From: Micromonospora lupini
Lineage (GTDB): Bacteria; Actinomycetota; Actinomycetes; Mycobacteriales; Micromonosporaceae
Direction: 5' to 3'
DNA length: 64,000 nucleotides
Assembly (NCBI RefSeq): GCF_026342015.1
Contig: NZ_JAPENL010000002.1
Span: 935,001-999,000, forward strand
The notes beneath the pieces are model-generated. The model was given only the letters and a program-made list of their open reading frames with translations. It was not told the origin of the DNA and did not search any database. This document shows, piece after piece, positions 43,860 through 51,976 of this stretch. Every line of letters starts with the position of its first letter. Position 1 is the stretch's first letter. The translations under genes were made by a program, and so were the position numbers.

Positions 43860-45047
43860 GTGCCCGTGCCGATCGACCGCGATACCACCAAGCCTGCCGG
43901 CGCGCCGCCCCAGGCCCGCACCGGCGCCGTGGGCTCGCCAGCCCGCCCGATCAGCGTGAGCGTGACCGCCGCTGCCGGGAGCGCCGGCGATCCGCTGCGG
44001 GCGAACCTCGCCCTGATGGCACCCGGCACCGCGCTGCGGGACGGGTTGGAGCGCATCCTGCGGGGGCGCACCGGCGCGCTCATCGTGCTCGGCTACGACA
44101 AGGTCGTCGAGGGTCTCTGCACCGGCGGCTTCCCGCTGGACGTCGAGTTCTCCGCGACCCGGGTCCGGGAGCTGTGCAAGATGGACGGCGCCGTGGTGCT
44201 CTCCAGCGACGGCACCCGCATCGTGCGGGCGGCCGTGCACCTGATGCCCGACCCGTCCATCCCGACGGAGGAGTCGGGCACCCGGCACCGCACCGCCGAG
44301 CGGGTCGCCCGGCAGACCGGCTACCCGGTGATCTCGGTAAGCCAGTCGATGCGGATCATCAGCCTCTACGTCAACGGTCAGCGACACGTCCTCGACGACT
44401 CGGCGGCGATCCTCTCCCGGGCCAACCAGGCGCTGGCGACCCTCGAGCGTTACAAGCTCCGGCTGGACGAGGTCTCCGGCACGCTCTCCGCGCTCGAGAT
44501 CGAGGACCTGGTCACCGTACGGGACGCGGTGGCCGTGGTGCAGCGACTGGAGATGGTTCGCCGGATCGCCGACGAGATCGCCGGTTACGTCGTCGAGCTG
44601 GGCACCGACGGTCGACTGCTCGCCCTTCAGCTCGACGAGCTGATGGCCGGCGTCGACGCCGACCGCACGCTTGTCATCCGGGACTACCTCCCGGTCGGCC
44701 GCAAGTCCCGCACGCTGGACGAGGCGCTTGTCGAGCTGGACCTGCTCGGCGCCACCGAGCTGATCGATTTGGTGTCGGTCGCCAAGGCCATCGGCTACCC
44801 GGCCGCATCGGACGCGCTGGACGCCGCCGTCAGCCCGCGGGGCTTCCGGCTGCTGGCCAAGGTGCCGCGCCTGCCGGTGGCCGTGGTCGACCGCCTGGTG
44901 CTGCACTTCGGCAGCCTCCAGCGGCTGCTGGGCGCGACGGTGGAGGACCTGCAGGCCGTCGAGGGCGTGGGCGACGCCCGCGCCCGGGGCGTCCGGGAGG
45001 GCCTGTCCCGGCTCGCCGAGGCATCCATCCTGGAGCGGTACGTCTGA
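43860..45047 (+). CDS. disA: DNA integrity scanning protein DisA (diadenylate cyclase)
   Basis: Makes c-di-AMP from two ATP and halts it at branched DNA. The 395 residues include the DAC domain with MDGAVVLSSDG (DGA motif) and TRHRTAERVARQTG (RHR motif), a helical linker, and a C-terminal helix-hairpin-helix region (LEDLQAVEGVGDARARGVRE) for DNA. Starts GTG 43860 or 43866 are both possible. The length is a little above the usual 355-360 because of an N-terminal extension of about 30 residues. It follows radA, which modulates DisA activity in other bacteria. Confidence 0.96.
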   Translation: MPVPIDRDTTKPAGAPPQARTGAVGSPARPISVSVTAAAGSAGDPLRANLALMAPGTALRDGLERILRGRTGALIVLGYDKVVEGLCTGGFPLDVEFSATRVRELCKMDGAVVLSSDGTRIVRAAVHLMPDPSIPTEESGTRHRTAERVARQTGYPVISVSQSMRIISLYVNGQRHVLDDSAAILSRANQALATLERYKLRLDEVSGTLSALEIEDLVTVRDAVAVVQRLEMVRRIADEIAGYVVELGTDGRLLALQLDELMAGVDADRTLVIRDYLPVGRKSRTLDEALVELDLLGATELIDLVSVAKAIGYPAASDALDAAVSPRGFRLLAKVPRLPVAVVDRLVLHFGSLQRLLGATVEDLQAVEGVGDARARGVREGLSRLAEASILERYV

Positions 45048-45053
45048 TCCGGC

Positions 45054-45803
45054 TCAGCCGGTGATGGTGATCTTCACGGGTGCGCTGTACTTGGTGCCGA
45101 CTCGCGCGAACACCTGGTACGTCCCGGCCTGCGGGAACGGGCCGGCGGCCAGCCCGGCGCCGTCGCAGCGGGTGGTGTCCCGCCCGTTCCAGCCCACCTG
45201 GTAGGAGCGCTCGAACCCGGGCGTGAAGGACTGCACGTCCGAGCCCTGGACCTTGCCGCACGTGTCCGAGGACCACACCTTGTCGGCACCGGCCTTGATG
45301 AAGATCTCCTGGAGGTCGGCGCCGACGTTACGGCTGCACGTCCGCTCCGAGGTGTTCTTGATCTTCAGTTGCAGGTCGACCACCGCTCCGCGCTGCACCG
45401 AGGTGGGTCGCGCCACAGAGGTCACGCTGATCTCCGCGTCGGTGCAGGTGCCGTCGTCGACGGACCCGGCGGCCGAACCCGGCGGCGGGTCGTTGCTTGT
45501 GGTCTCGGGGCTCGGATCGGTGGCATTCGGATCGGCCGACCGGTCCGGGGTATTCGGATCCGCGGACCCGGACGCCGACGGGGCCCCCGTCTGCGGGCTC
45601 AACAACGGACCACCCGGGCCGGGACTCGCCGTGGACGTCGGAGTCGCCGTCGGGCTCGCCCCCGCATTCGGTCGGCCACCGGAGCGGCTCGAGCCGGTGC
45701 ACGAGTAGAGCAGGACAATCAGGAAGAGAAGCCCCGCTCCGAGTACGACGGCGCGACGCCGCCAGTACACGGCGGGTGGCAGGGGGCCGACCGTCAGACG
45801 CAT
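45054..45803 (-). CDS. membrane-anchored exterior protein (Rv3587c-like)
   Basis: Protein of 249 residues from ATG 45803. One transmembrane segment (AVVLGAGLLFLIVLLYSC) lies near residues 18-35, followed by about 70 residues rich in Ser/Pro/Asp. An exterior domain follows with a Cys-rich immunoglobulin-like pattern: DDGTCTDAEISVTSVARP, VVDLQLKIKNTSERTCSRNV, then GTYQVFARVGTK. Three or four Cys pairs are possible. The mycobacterial neighbour of disA, Rv3587c, is a membrane protein in the same position; this is a likely counterpart by context. It converges with disA (6 bp). Function unknown. Confidence 0.82.
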   Translation of the reverse strand: MRLTVGPLPPAVYWRRRAVVLGAGLLFLIVLLYSCTGSSRSGGRPNAGASPTATPTSTASPGPGGPLLSPQTGAPSASGSADPNTPDRSADPNATDPSPETTSNDPPPGSAAGSVDDGTCTDAEISVTSVARPTSVQRGAVVDLQLKIKNTSERTCSRNVGADLQEIFIKAGADKVWSSDTCGKVQGSDVQSFTPGFERSYQVGWNGRDTTRCDGAGLAAGPFPQAGTYQVFARVGTKYSAPVKITITG

Positions 45804-45921
45804 GATGCCCCCCACCGTAGCCGCGCGGCGCCCACCAGCCCGTCACGACGCGCCGGTGCGCCACCGGGGCAGCGCGACGAACCTCCACTGAGGACGGACG
45901 TGGCGACCTTCGAGTGCCCGC

Positions 45922-46518
45922 TCAGAGGTAGACCTTGCGCTGGTAGACGGCGTGCGCGCCGGCCACCCGATCCAGGAAGAGCAGCCCCGCGCAGTGGTCG
46001 ATCTCGTGCTGCAACGCCCGCGCCTCGAAGCCGTCAGTCACCAACCGGACCGCCGCGCCGGTGCCCGGCAGCTCACCCTCCACCACCAGCCGACTGGCCC
46101 GCTTCACGTCCCCGGTCAGGTCCGGAACCGACATGCACCCCTCCCGCCCCGGCTTCCAGCGGGTCGCCTCCACCACGCGGGCGTTGCAGAGCACGAAGGT
46201 GCCGTGCACGGTGACCGCCTTCGGATGCCCTGTCACGTCGACTGCGAAGACCTGGGCAGCCACACCTACCTGCGGCGCCGCCAGACCCACGCAGCCAGGC
46301 GAGACCCGCATCGTGGCGACCAGATCGGCGGCCAGCCGGACCGTCTCCTCGGCCGTCGGATCGACCTCGTCCCCGGCCCGGCTCAACACCTGATGCGGGG
46401 CCGAGACGACGGCCCGCACCTCGCCGGCCACTGCCAGCGACTCAGGCGTCCAGTCGCCCAGACCGGCGTACGCCTCGACGTCCCGGCCGCCGTCCGGCCC
46501 GCTCTGCCCGTCGCTCAC
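45922..46518 (-). CDS. def: peptide deformylase
   Basis: Removes the N-formyl group from nascent proteins with an Fe(II)/Zn site. The 198 residues show the three motifs: GLAAPQVGVAA (with the catalytic Gln), EGCMSVPD (Cys metal ligand) and the HEIDH helix (metal His pair and catalytic Glu). The N-terminal 40 residues are longer than E. coli Def. The start at GTG 46518 overlaps the ACT gene stop (GTGA), so the pair is coupled. Actinobacteria often encode several deformylases, so this may not be the only copy. Confidence 0.94.
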   Translation of the reverse strand: MSDGQSGPDGGRDVEAYAGLGDWTPESLAVAGEVRAVVSAPHQVLSRAGDEVDPTAEETVRLAADLVATMRVSPGCVGLAAPQVGVAAQVFAVDVTGHPKAVTVHGTFVLCNARVVEATRWKPGREGCMSVPDLTGDVKRASRLVVEGELPGTGAAVRLVTDGFEARALQHEIDHCAGLLFLDRVAGAHAVYQRKVYL

Positions 46519-47027
46519 AGCAGATCCGGGTCTGCCGGCCGGAGGGTGACCTCGACCCCCAACTCGGCGGCCGTCCGATGCAGCCGGCCGGTCACCGTCT
46601 CGGCGACCCCCGCCGGCAACTCGACCTCGGCCAACACCACGTAGAGCGAACCCGCCAACCGGGTGCTCAGGTCGGTCACGTTTCCGCCGGCGTCCACAAG
46701 CACCCGGGTCATCGCCGCGACGATGCCCATCCGGTCCGACCCGTGCACCGCCAGCACGTACGGCTCGCCGGCCGGGGCCACCTCGCCGTCGGGCGTGACC
46801 GCGCGTACGGTCGCCAACAGCTGTCCCTCGGCGGCCAGCGGCACAAGCGCCGTCTCCACCTCCGCGGCGTCCGGCCCGGTGCAGATGAGGGTCATCGCGA
46901 AATGCCCCCGCAGCCGGGTCATGGTGCTGTCGGTGAGGTTCGCGCCCAGTCGGGCCAGCACCTCGGCGACGTCGGCCACGATGCCCGGCCGGTCCCGGCC
47001 GATGACGGTGATCGCGAGCTCGTTCAT
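46515..47027 (-). CDS. double-ACT domain regulatory protein
   Basis: Protein of 170 residues from ATG 47027 consisting of two ACT domains: NELAITVIGRDRPGIVADV with ANLTDSTMTRLRGHFAMTL, and YVLAVHGSDRMGIVAAMTRV with VTDLSTRLAGSLYVVLAEV. This is the GcvR/ACT-only family, which binds amino acids; in E. coli GcvR senses glycine. No DNA-binding domain is present, so it would act through a partner. The stop overlaps def. It is divergent from mutY. The ligand is inferred only. Confidence 0.9.
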   Translation of the reverse strand: MNELAITVIGRDRPGIVADVAEVLARLGANLTDSTMTRLRGHFAMTLICTGPDAAEVETALVPLAAEGQLLATVRAVTPDGEVAPAGEPYVLAVHGSDRMGIVAAMTRVLVDAGGNVTDLSTRLAGSLYVVLAEVELPAGVAETVTGRLHRTAAELGVEVTLRPADPDLL

Positions 47028-47123
47028 CCGCGCATTCTGCCCGATCCGCCCATCGCCACCGCGACACCCCGCCCGGGCCGCCCATCCAGCGGGACCGGAC
47101 CGCGTGACATCATCGACGACGCC

Positions 47124-48035
47124 ATGACTCAACCCGATTTCGCCACAGTGGTCAGCCGGTGGTTCCAGCAGCACGCACGTGACCTGCCGTGGCGGGAACC
47201 CGGCGTCAGCCCGTGGGCCATCCTGGTCAGCGAGGTCATGCTCCAGCAGACCCCTGTCGTCCGTGTGGTGCCCGCCTGGCATGCCTGGCTGGCCCGCTGG
47301 CCCGACCCGGCCGCGCTGGCGGCCGACACCCCGGCCGAGGCGATCCGGATGTGGGGGCGCCTCGGCTATCCCCGCCGGGCGGTCCGACTGCGCGAGTGCG
47401 CGGTCGCGATCGTGGACCGGCACGGCGGCCAGGTGCCGGACCGGCTGGAGCAGTTGCTGGCACTGCCCGGCGTGGGCACCTACACGGCGCGTGCCGTGGC
47501 CGCGTTCGCGTACGGGCAGCGGCACCCGGTGGTCGACACGAACGTACGGCGGGTAATCTGCCGAGCCGTGGCGGGTGAACCGGACGCCGGACCTGTCACC
47601 CGACCCGCCGACCTGGTCGCCACCGAGGAGCTGTTGCCGGCCGAGCCCGCCGCCGCCGCACTTGCCAGCGCCGCGTTCATGGAACTGGGCGCGGTGCTCT
47701 GCACGGCCCGCTCACCACGCTGCACGGCCTGCCCGGTCGAGTCGGTCTGCGCGTGGCGAGCCTCCGGCCAGGAGGCACCGACAGGCCCGAGCCGCCGGCC
47801 CCAGCGGTACGCGGGCACCGACCGGCAGGTACGCGGACTGCTGCTCGGCGTGCTCCGGGAGACCACCGGGCCGGTCCCGCAGCAGCGCCTCGACCAGGTC
47901 TGGACCGATGACGTGCAGCGCGCCCGGGCGTTGGCCGGCCTGGTGCAGGACGGGCTGGTGGAACCGGCCGGAGCCGACAGCTTCCGCCTCATCGGCGACG
48001 GCCCATCCCACCCGACAGCCGACCTGACCACCTGA
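47124..48035 (+). CDS. mutY: A/G-specific adenine DNA glycosylase
   Basis: Excises adenine opposite 8-oxoguanine. The 303 residues include the catalytic Glu in SEVMLQQTPV, the helix-hairpin-helix plus Asp (LPGVGTYTARAVAAF; PVVDTNVRR), and a [4Fe-4S] cluster with Cys spacing 6-2-5 (CTARSPRC then CTACPVESVC). A short C-terminal domain follows, resembling a reduced NUDIX/MutT-like 8-oxoG reader. ATG 47124. The neighbourhood (disA, radA, lsr2, clpC) is the one seen in mycobacteria. Confidence 0.95.
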   Translation: MTQPDFATVVSRWFQQHARDLPWREPGVSPWAILVSEVMLQQTPVVRVVPAWHAWLARWPDPAALAADTPAEAIRMWGRLGYPRRAVRLRECAVAIVDRHGGQVPDRLEQLLALPGVGTYTARAVAAFAYGQRHPVVDTNVRRVICRAVAGEPDAGPVTRPADLVATEELLPAEPAAAALASAAFMELGAVLCTARSPRCTACPVESVCAWRASGQEAPTGPSRRPQRYAGTDRQVRGLLLGVLRETTGPVPQQRLDQVWTDDVQRARALAGLVQDGLVEPAGADSFRLIGDGPSHPTADLTT

Positions 48036-48043
48036 CCCACCGC

Positions 48044-48106
48044 ACCCCGCCCTGCCCTGCCCTGCCCTGCCCCGCCCTGCCCCGCCCCGCCCTGTCCTGC
48101 CCCGCC
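48044..48106. repeat. CCYGC pentanucleotide microsatellite
   Basis: About twelve consecutive 5-bp units, each CCTGC or CCCGC with one CCTGT, follow mutY by 8 bp. It is a slippage-prone tract outside any gene I accept. Confidence 0.8.
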
Positions 48107-48138
48107 CGCCGCGCGGGCAGCGCCCTGCCGCGCCTCGC

Positions 48139-48230
48139 CGCAAGATCGTGCTCGGCCCACCACATCAGGGAATGTGCTGCCTCCGGACGCCGTGGGGCAG
48201 CACCTTCCCTGATGTTGCGCAGATCTTGCG
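48139..48230. repeat. palindromic element, copy 3
   Basis: Outer 9-bp stem CGCAAGATC (48139-48147) with GATCTTGCG (48222-48230). Nested stems are CATCAGGGAA (48163-48172) with TTCCCTGATG (48205-48214), and GTGCTGCC (48174-48181) with GGCAGCAC (48196-48203). Confidence 0.75.
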
Positions 48231-48291
48231 TGGGCGCGGCGGGCGCGAACAGGCACGGCGGATGTATGTGACCTGTGGGGGTAGCACAAAA

Positions 48292-48329
48292 GGCGGGGCC
48301 CCGGTGGCTCGCGCCACCGGGGCCCCGCC
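48292..48329 (-). terminator. terminator of clpC
   Basis: Perfect 17-bp stem (48292-48308 with 48313-48329), 4-nt loop TCGC, 13 bp beyond the clpC stop. On the minus strand the stem is followed by TTTTGTG, so a T-rich stretch is present. Confidence 0.9.
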
Positions 48330-48342
48330 CCCTTGCTGCTGG

Positions 48343-50892
48343 TTATGCCACCTCGTCCGTGGCCGCTGCGGCGGTGCCGGCTGCGGTGCCACCGAGGTCG
48401 GCGGGGACAGCGTCCGGAACTTCGACAGGCTTGTCCGCGCCCCGGAAGACGAGCTTGGACTTGTCGATGTCCTCCGGGTCGCCCTCGCAGTCCACCACGA
48501 CGATCTGACCGGGGGTCAGCTCGTTGAAGAGGATCCGCTCGGAGAGGTTGTCCTCGATGTCGCGCTGGATCGTGCGACGAAGCGGACGGGCACCGAGCAC
48601 CGGGTCGAAGCCCTTCTTGGAGAGGTACTTCTTGGCGTTGTCGGTCAGCTCCAGACCCATGTCCTTGTTGTGCAGCTGCGTCTCGATCCGCCGGATCATG
48701 ATGTCCACGATCGAGAGGATCTCGGTCTGACGCAGCTGGTGGAAGACGATGGTGTCGTCGATCCGGTTGAGGAACTCAGGCCGGAAGTGCTGCTTGAGCT
48801 CGTCGTTGACCTTCTGCTTCATCCGGTCGTAGTTGGACTCGGAGTCCTCCGACTGCTGGAAGCCGAGCGACACGGCCTTGGCCACGTCGCGGGTGCCCAG
48901 GTTGGTGGTCAGGATGATGACCGTGTTCTTGAAGTCCACGATCCGGCCCTGACCGTCGGTGAGCCGACCGTCTTCGAGGATCTGCAGGAGCGTGTTGAAG
49001 ACGTCCGGGTGGGCCTTCTCGATCTCGTCGAAGAGGACCACCGAGAACGGCCGACGCCGCACCTTCTCGGTCAGCTGCCCGCCCTCGTCGTAGCCGACGT
49101 AGCCGGGAGGGGCACCCACGAGGCGGGACACCGTGTACCTGTCGTGGAACTCGGACATGTCCAGCTGGATGAGGGCGTCCTCGCTGCCGAAGAGGAACTC
49201 GGCGAGCGCCTTGGACAGCTCGGTCTTACCGACACCGGACGGGCCGGCGAAGATGAACGAGCCCGACGGGCGCTTGGGGTCCTTCAGGCCGGCCCGGGTA
49301 CGCCGGATCGCCTTCGAGACCGCCTTGACCGCGTCCTCCTGGCCGATGACGCGCTTGTGCAGCTCGTCCTCCATGCGCAGCAGGCGCGAGGTCTCCTCCT
49401 CGGTCAGCTTGTAGACCGGGATGCCCGTCCAGTTGCCGAGCACCTCGGCGATCTGCTCGTCGTCGACCTCGCTGACGACGTCCAGGTCACCGGCCTTCCA
49501 CTCCTTCTCCCGCTGAGCCTTCTGGCCGAGGAGCTGCTTCTCCTTGTCGCGCAGCTGGGCGGCGCGCTCGAAGTCCTGCGCGTCGATCGCGGACTCCTTG
49601 TCACGACGCACCTGGGCGATGCGCTCGTCGAAGTCACGCAGGTCTGGCGGCGCGGTCATCCGACGGATCCGCATCCGGGCGCCGGCCTCGTCGATCAGGT
49701 CGATCGCCTTGTCCGGCAGGAAGCGGTCGGAGATGTACCGGTCGGCCAGGGTCGCGGCAGCGACCAGGGCCGCGTCGGTGATGCTCACGCGGTGGTGGGC
49801 CTCGTACCTGTCGCGCAGGCCCTTGAGGATCTCGATGGTGTGCGCCAGCGACGGCTCACCCACCTGGATCGGCTGGAACCGGCGCTCGAGAGCCGCGTCC
49901 TTCTCGAGGTGCTTGCGGTACTCGTCAAGCGTGGTGGCACCGATGGTCTGCAGCTCACCACGGGCCAGCATCGGCTTGAGGATGCTCGCCGCGTCGATCG
50001 CGCCCTCGGCGGCACCCGCACCCACCAGGGTGTGGATCTCGTCGATGAACAGGATGATGTCGCCGCGGGTGCGGATCTCCTTGAGCACCTTCTTGAGGCG
50101 CTCCTCGAAGTCACCGCGGTAGCGGGAACCGGCGACAAGCGCACCGAGGTCAAGCGTGTAGAGCTGCTTGTCCTTGAGAGTCTCGGGCACCTCGCCCTTG
50201 ATGATCTTCTGGGAAAGCCCCTCCACCACGGCGGTCTTACCGACGCCGGGCTCACCGATCAGGACCGGGTTGTTCTTGGTGCGGCGGGAGAGCACCTGCA
50301 TGACCCGCTCGATTTCCTTCTCGCGCCCGATGACCGGGTCGAGCTTGCCCTCGCGGGCGGCCTGGGTCAGGTTGCGGCCGAACTGGTCAAGCACGAGGCT
50401 TGTCGACGGCGCGGCCTCACCCGGCGCGGCGCCCGCCGCGGCGGGCTCCTTGCCCTGGTAGCCGGAGAGCAGCTGGATCACCTGCTGGCGGACCCGGTTG
50501 AGGTCGGCGCCGAGCTTGACCAGCACCTGGGCGGCGACGCCCTCGCCCTCGCGGATCAGCCCGAGCAGGATGTGCTCAGTGCCGATGTAGTTGTGGCCGA
50601 GCTGCAGCGCCTCGCGCAGCGACAGCTCCAGCACCTTCTTGGCCCGCGGCGTGAACGGGATGTGCCCGCTCGGCGCCTGCTGGCCCTGGCCGATGATCTC
50701 CTCGACCTGCTGGCGGACGCCCTCCAGGGAGATGCCGAGGCTCTCCAGGGCCTTTGCCGCGACGCCTTCACCTTCGTGGATCAGGCCCAGCAGGATGTGT
50801 TCCGTACCGATGTAGTTGTGGTTGAGCATCCGGGCCTCTTCTTGGGCCAGGACGACAACCCGTCGCGCTCGGTCGGTGAACCGCTCGAACAT
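48343..50892 (-). CDS. clpC: ATP-dependent Clp protease ATP-binding subunit ClpC
   Basis: AAA+ unfoldase of the ClpCP protease, 849 residues. Two Clp-N repeats at the start (ARRVVVLAQEEARMLNHNYI; then LSLREALQLGHNYIGTEHIL). First AAA module: Walker A GEPGVGKTAVVEG and Walker B IILFIDEIHTL. UVR-type middle region (KESAIDAQDFERAAQLRDKE). Second AAA module: GPSGVGKTELSKALAE, VVLFDEIEKAHPD. The C-terminal ends with an acidic Ala-rich tail. Length is normal for actinobacterial ClpC1, the essential degrader. CAAGATCTTG lies 38 bp upstream. A strong terminator follows. Confidence 0.98.
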   Translation of the reverse strand: MFERFTDRARRVVVLAQEEARMLNHNYIGTEHILLGLIHEGEGVAAKALESLGISLEGVRQQVEEIIGQGQQAPSGHIPFTPRAKKVLELSLREALQLGHNYIGTEHILLGLIREGEGVAAQVLVKLGADLNRVRQQVIQLLSGYQGKEPAAAGAAPGEAAPSTSLVLDQFGRNLTQAAREGKLDPVIGREKEIERVMQVLSRRTKNNPVLIGEPGVGKTAVVEGLSQKIIKGEVPETLKDKQLYTLDLGALVAGSRYRGDFEERLKKVLKEIRTRGDIILFIDEIHTLVGAGAAEGAIDAASILKPMLARGELQTIGATTLDEYRKHLEKDAALERRFQPIQVGEPSLAHTIEILKGLRDRYEAHHRVSITDAALVAAATLADRYISDRFLPDKAIDLIDEAGARMRIRRMTAPPDLRDFDERIAQVRRDKESAIDAQDFERAAQLRDKEKQLLGQKAQREKEWKAGDLDVVSEVDDEQIAEVLGNWTGIPVYKLTEEETSRLLRMEDELHKRVIGQEDAVKAVSKAIRRTRAGLKDPKRPSGSFIFAGPSGVGKTELSKALAEFLFGSEDALIQLDMSEFHDRYTVSRLVGAPPGYVGYDEGGQLTEKVRRRPFSVVLFDEIEKAHPDVFNTLLQILEDGRLTDGQGRIVDFKNTVIILTTNLGTRDVAKAVSLGFQQSEDSESNYDRMKQKVNDELKQHFRPEFLNRIDDTIVFHQLRQTEILSIVDIMIRRIETQLHNKDMGLELTDNAKKYLSKKGFDPVLGARPLRRTIQRDIEDNLSERILFNELTPGQIVVVDCEGDPEDIDKSKLVFRGADKPVEVPDAVPADLGGTAAGTAAAATDEVA

Positions 50893-51265
50893 GCCCTCGT
50901 GCTCCTCACGTGCCGTGCGCCTTGATGGTCAAGATCTTGGCGGGGCCGGTGCACGAACGTCCGGGACGGGCGTCCGTGCCTCCTTACTCTATCGTCGCTG
51001 ACCGACTCGGCTGAGGTCGTGTCTCTCCGGTCTGGGTCAGTTCCACGTCGTTTTGCACAACCGTCCGCGCTCAGGAGGTGTTCCGGTACCCCTGGCGCTA
51101 CGCGCAGAGCGAAATCCGACCGACTCCACGGAAGCCCCTCTGCCGGCTCCACGGGGCCCGGGAGGGGCCTCCCGCGGCCCCCGGAAGCTCCGGGAGGGCC
51201 GATCGGTGGCACCGAGCGCCGCTCCCGACCCTCGCGGGGGAAGCCTCGCCCGACCCTTTCGGGAA

Positions 51266-51310
51266 GTTGTCCACAGGTTGTGGATAGTTACTCCACCGCC
51301 TGTGGACAAC
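51266..51310. promoter_or_regulatory. DnaA-box-like cluster
   Basis: TTGTCCACA at 51267-51275 and its complement TGTGGACAA at 51301-51309 are perfect actinobacterial-type DnaA boxes, arranged as a 12-bp inverted repeat (51266-51277 with 51299-51310). A third box-like 9-mer on the opposite strand, TGTGGATAG at 51279-51287, is one base off consensus. Confidence 0.65.
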
Positions 51311-51440
51311 GCCGGTCGGGCCGGAAAACGTCCCGACCCGCCAACCCCGCCTGAACCGAGCCGCGAACCACGCCCTGGACCGACCCGGGAACCCCGCCGG
51401 AACCGGCCCGGGAATCGGGCCCGACCGGGCGCGGATACGG

Positions 51441-51476
51441 CGACGCCGGCCCGGAGGATGCTCCGGCCCGGCGTCG
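51441..51476 (-). terminator. terminator of lsr2
   Basis: 16-bp stem with one mismatch (51441-51456 with 51461-51476), 4-nt loop, 43 bp beyond the lsr2 stop. Confidence 0.7.
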
Positions 51477-51519
51477 GTGTCGCCCTGCGGTGGCGGCTGC
51501 CACCGGTCAGCTCAACGGA

Positions 51520-51864
51520 TCAGCGCTTGGCGTGGTACTCGTCGACGATCTCCTGCGGGATACGGCCCCGGTCCGAGATGTCCTTGCCGGCCTTCTTGGC
51601 CCACTCCCGGATCGCCTTGTTCTGCTCCCGGTCGGCGGTGGCGCCACCGCGACCGCGGGCGGCCCGCCCACCGATCACCACGCCGCCGCGACCCACCTTG
51701 GTGCCGGCCCCGACGTACGGCGCGAATACGTCGCGCAATTTCGCGGCGTTGGTGCCGGACAGGTCGATCTCGTACTGAACGCCGTCGAGCGCGAACTTGA
51801 CGGTCTCGTCAGCGTCCCCACCGTCCAGGTCATCGACCAGCTTGTGAATGATCTGCTTGGCCAC
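51520..51864 (-). CDS. lsr2: Lsr2-family nucleoid-associated protein
   Basis: Histone-like xenogeneic silencer that bridges AT-rich DNA. The 114 residues have the dimerisation domain (VAKQIIHKLVDDLDGGDADE then LDGVQYEIDLSGTNAAKLRD) and the C-terminal AT-hook-like domain with the RGR motif in DISDRGRIPQEIVDEYHAKR. GTG 51864 is preferred over ATG 51873: the AAAGGA ribosome site ends directly against the ATG but sits 9 bp ahead of the GTG, and only the GTG start matches the family N-terminus. Position between clpC and lysS is conserved in mycobacteria. Confidence 0.95.
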   Translation of the reverse strand: MAKQIIHKLVDDLDGGDADETVKFALDGVQYEIDLSGTNAAKLRDVFAPYVGAGTKVGRGGVVIGGRAARGRGGATADREQNKAIREWAKKAGKDISDRGRIPQEIVDEYHAKR

Positions 51865-51976
51865 GTCCCACATTCCTTTCGAGCAGGGCGCTCCTGCTAA
51901 CGAGAGCACAATAACCCCCGTGCTGCTCGCCGCGTCAATAGGATGCCGTTACGACTCGCTGGGAGTTGGTGGCCGA

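Larger units (their letters stand above)
48036..48342. other. 307-bp intergenic region between mutY and clpC
   Basis: No gene seen. The region contains a pentanucleotide repeat tract, a long nested palindrome with CAAGATC ends and the clpC terminator, each listed separately. Confidence 0.75.
50893..51519. other. 627-bp intergenic region between clpC and lsr2
   Basis: I accept no gene here. Reading frames through it are low-complexity and Pro/Arg-rich. Contents: a perfect CAAGATCTTG palindrome (50930-50939) upstream of clpC, a DnaA-box-like cluster (51266-51310) and a terminator hairpin for lsr2 (51441-51476). The middle (about 51100-51250) is GC-rich and shows small Gly/Pro-type repeats only. 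Confidence 0.65.

Noticed and set aside
48148..50925. Long plus-strand frame antisense to clpC
   Set aside because: It mirrors clpC codons; clpC is full length with all motifs, and the antisense protein is low-complexity with no family.
51266..51310. Chromosomal origin
   Set aside because: Only two perfect DnaA boxes and no dnaA or dnaN gene; more likely a regulatory or titration site.
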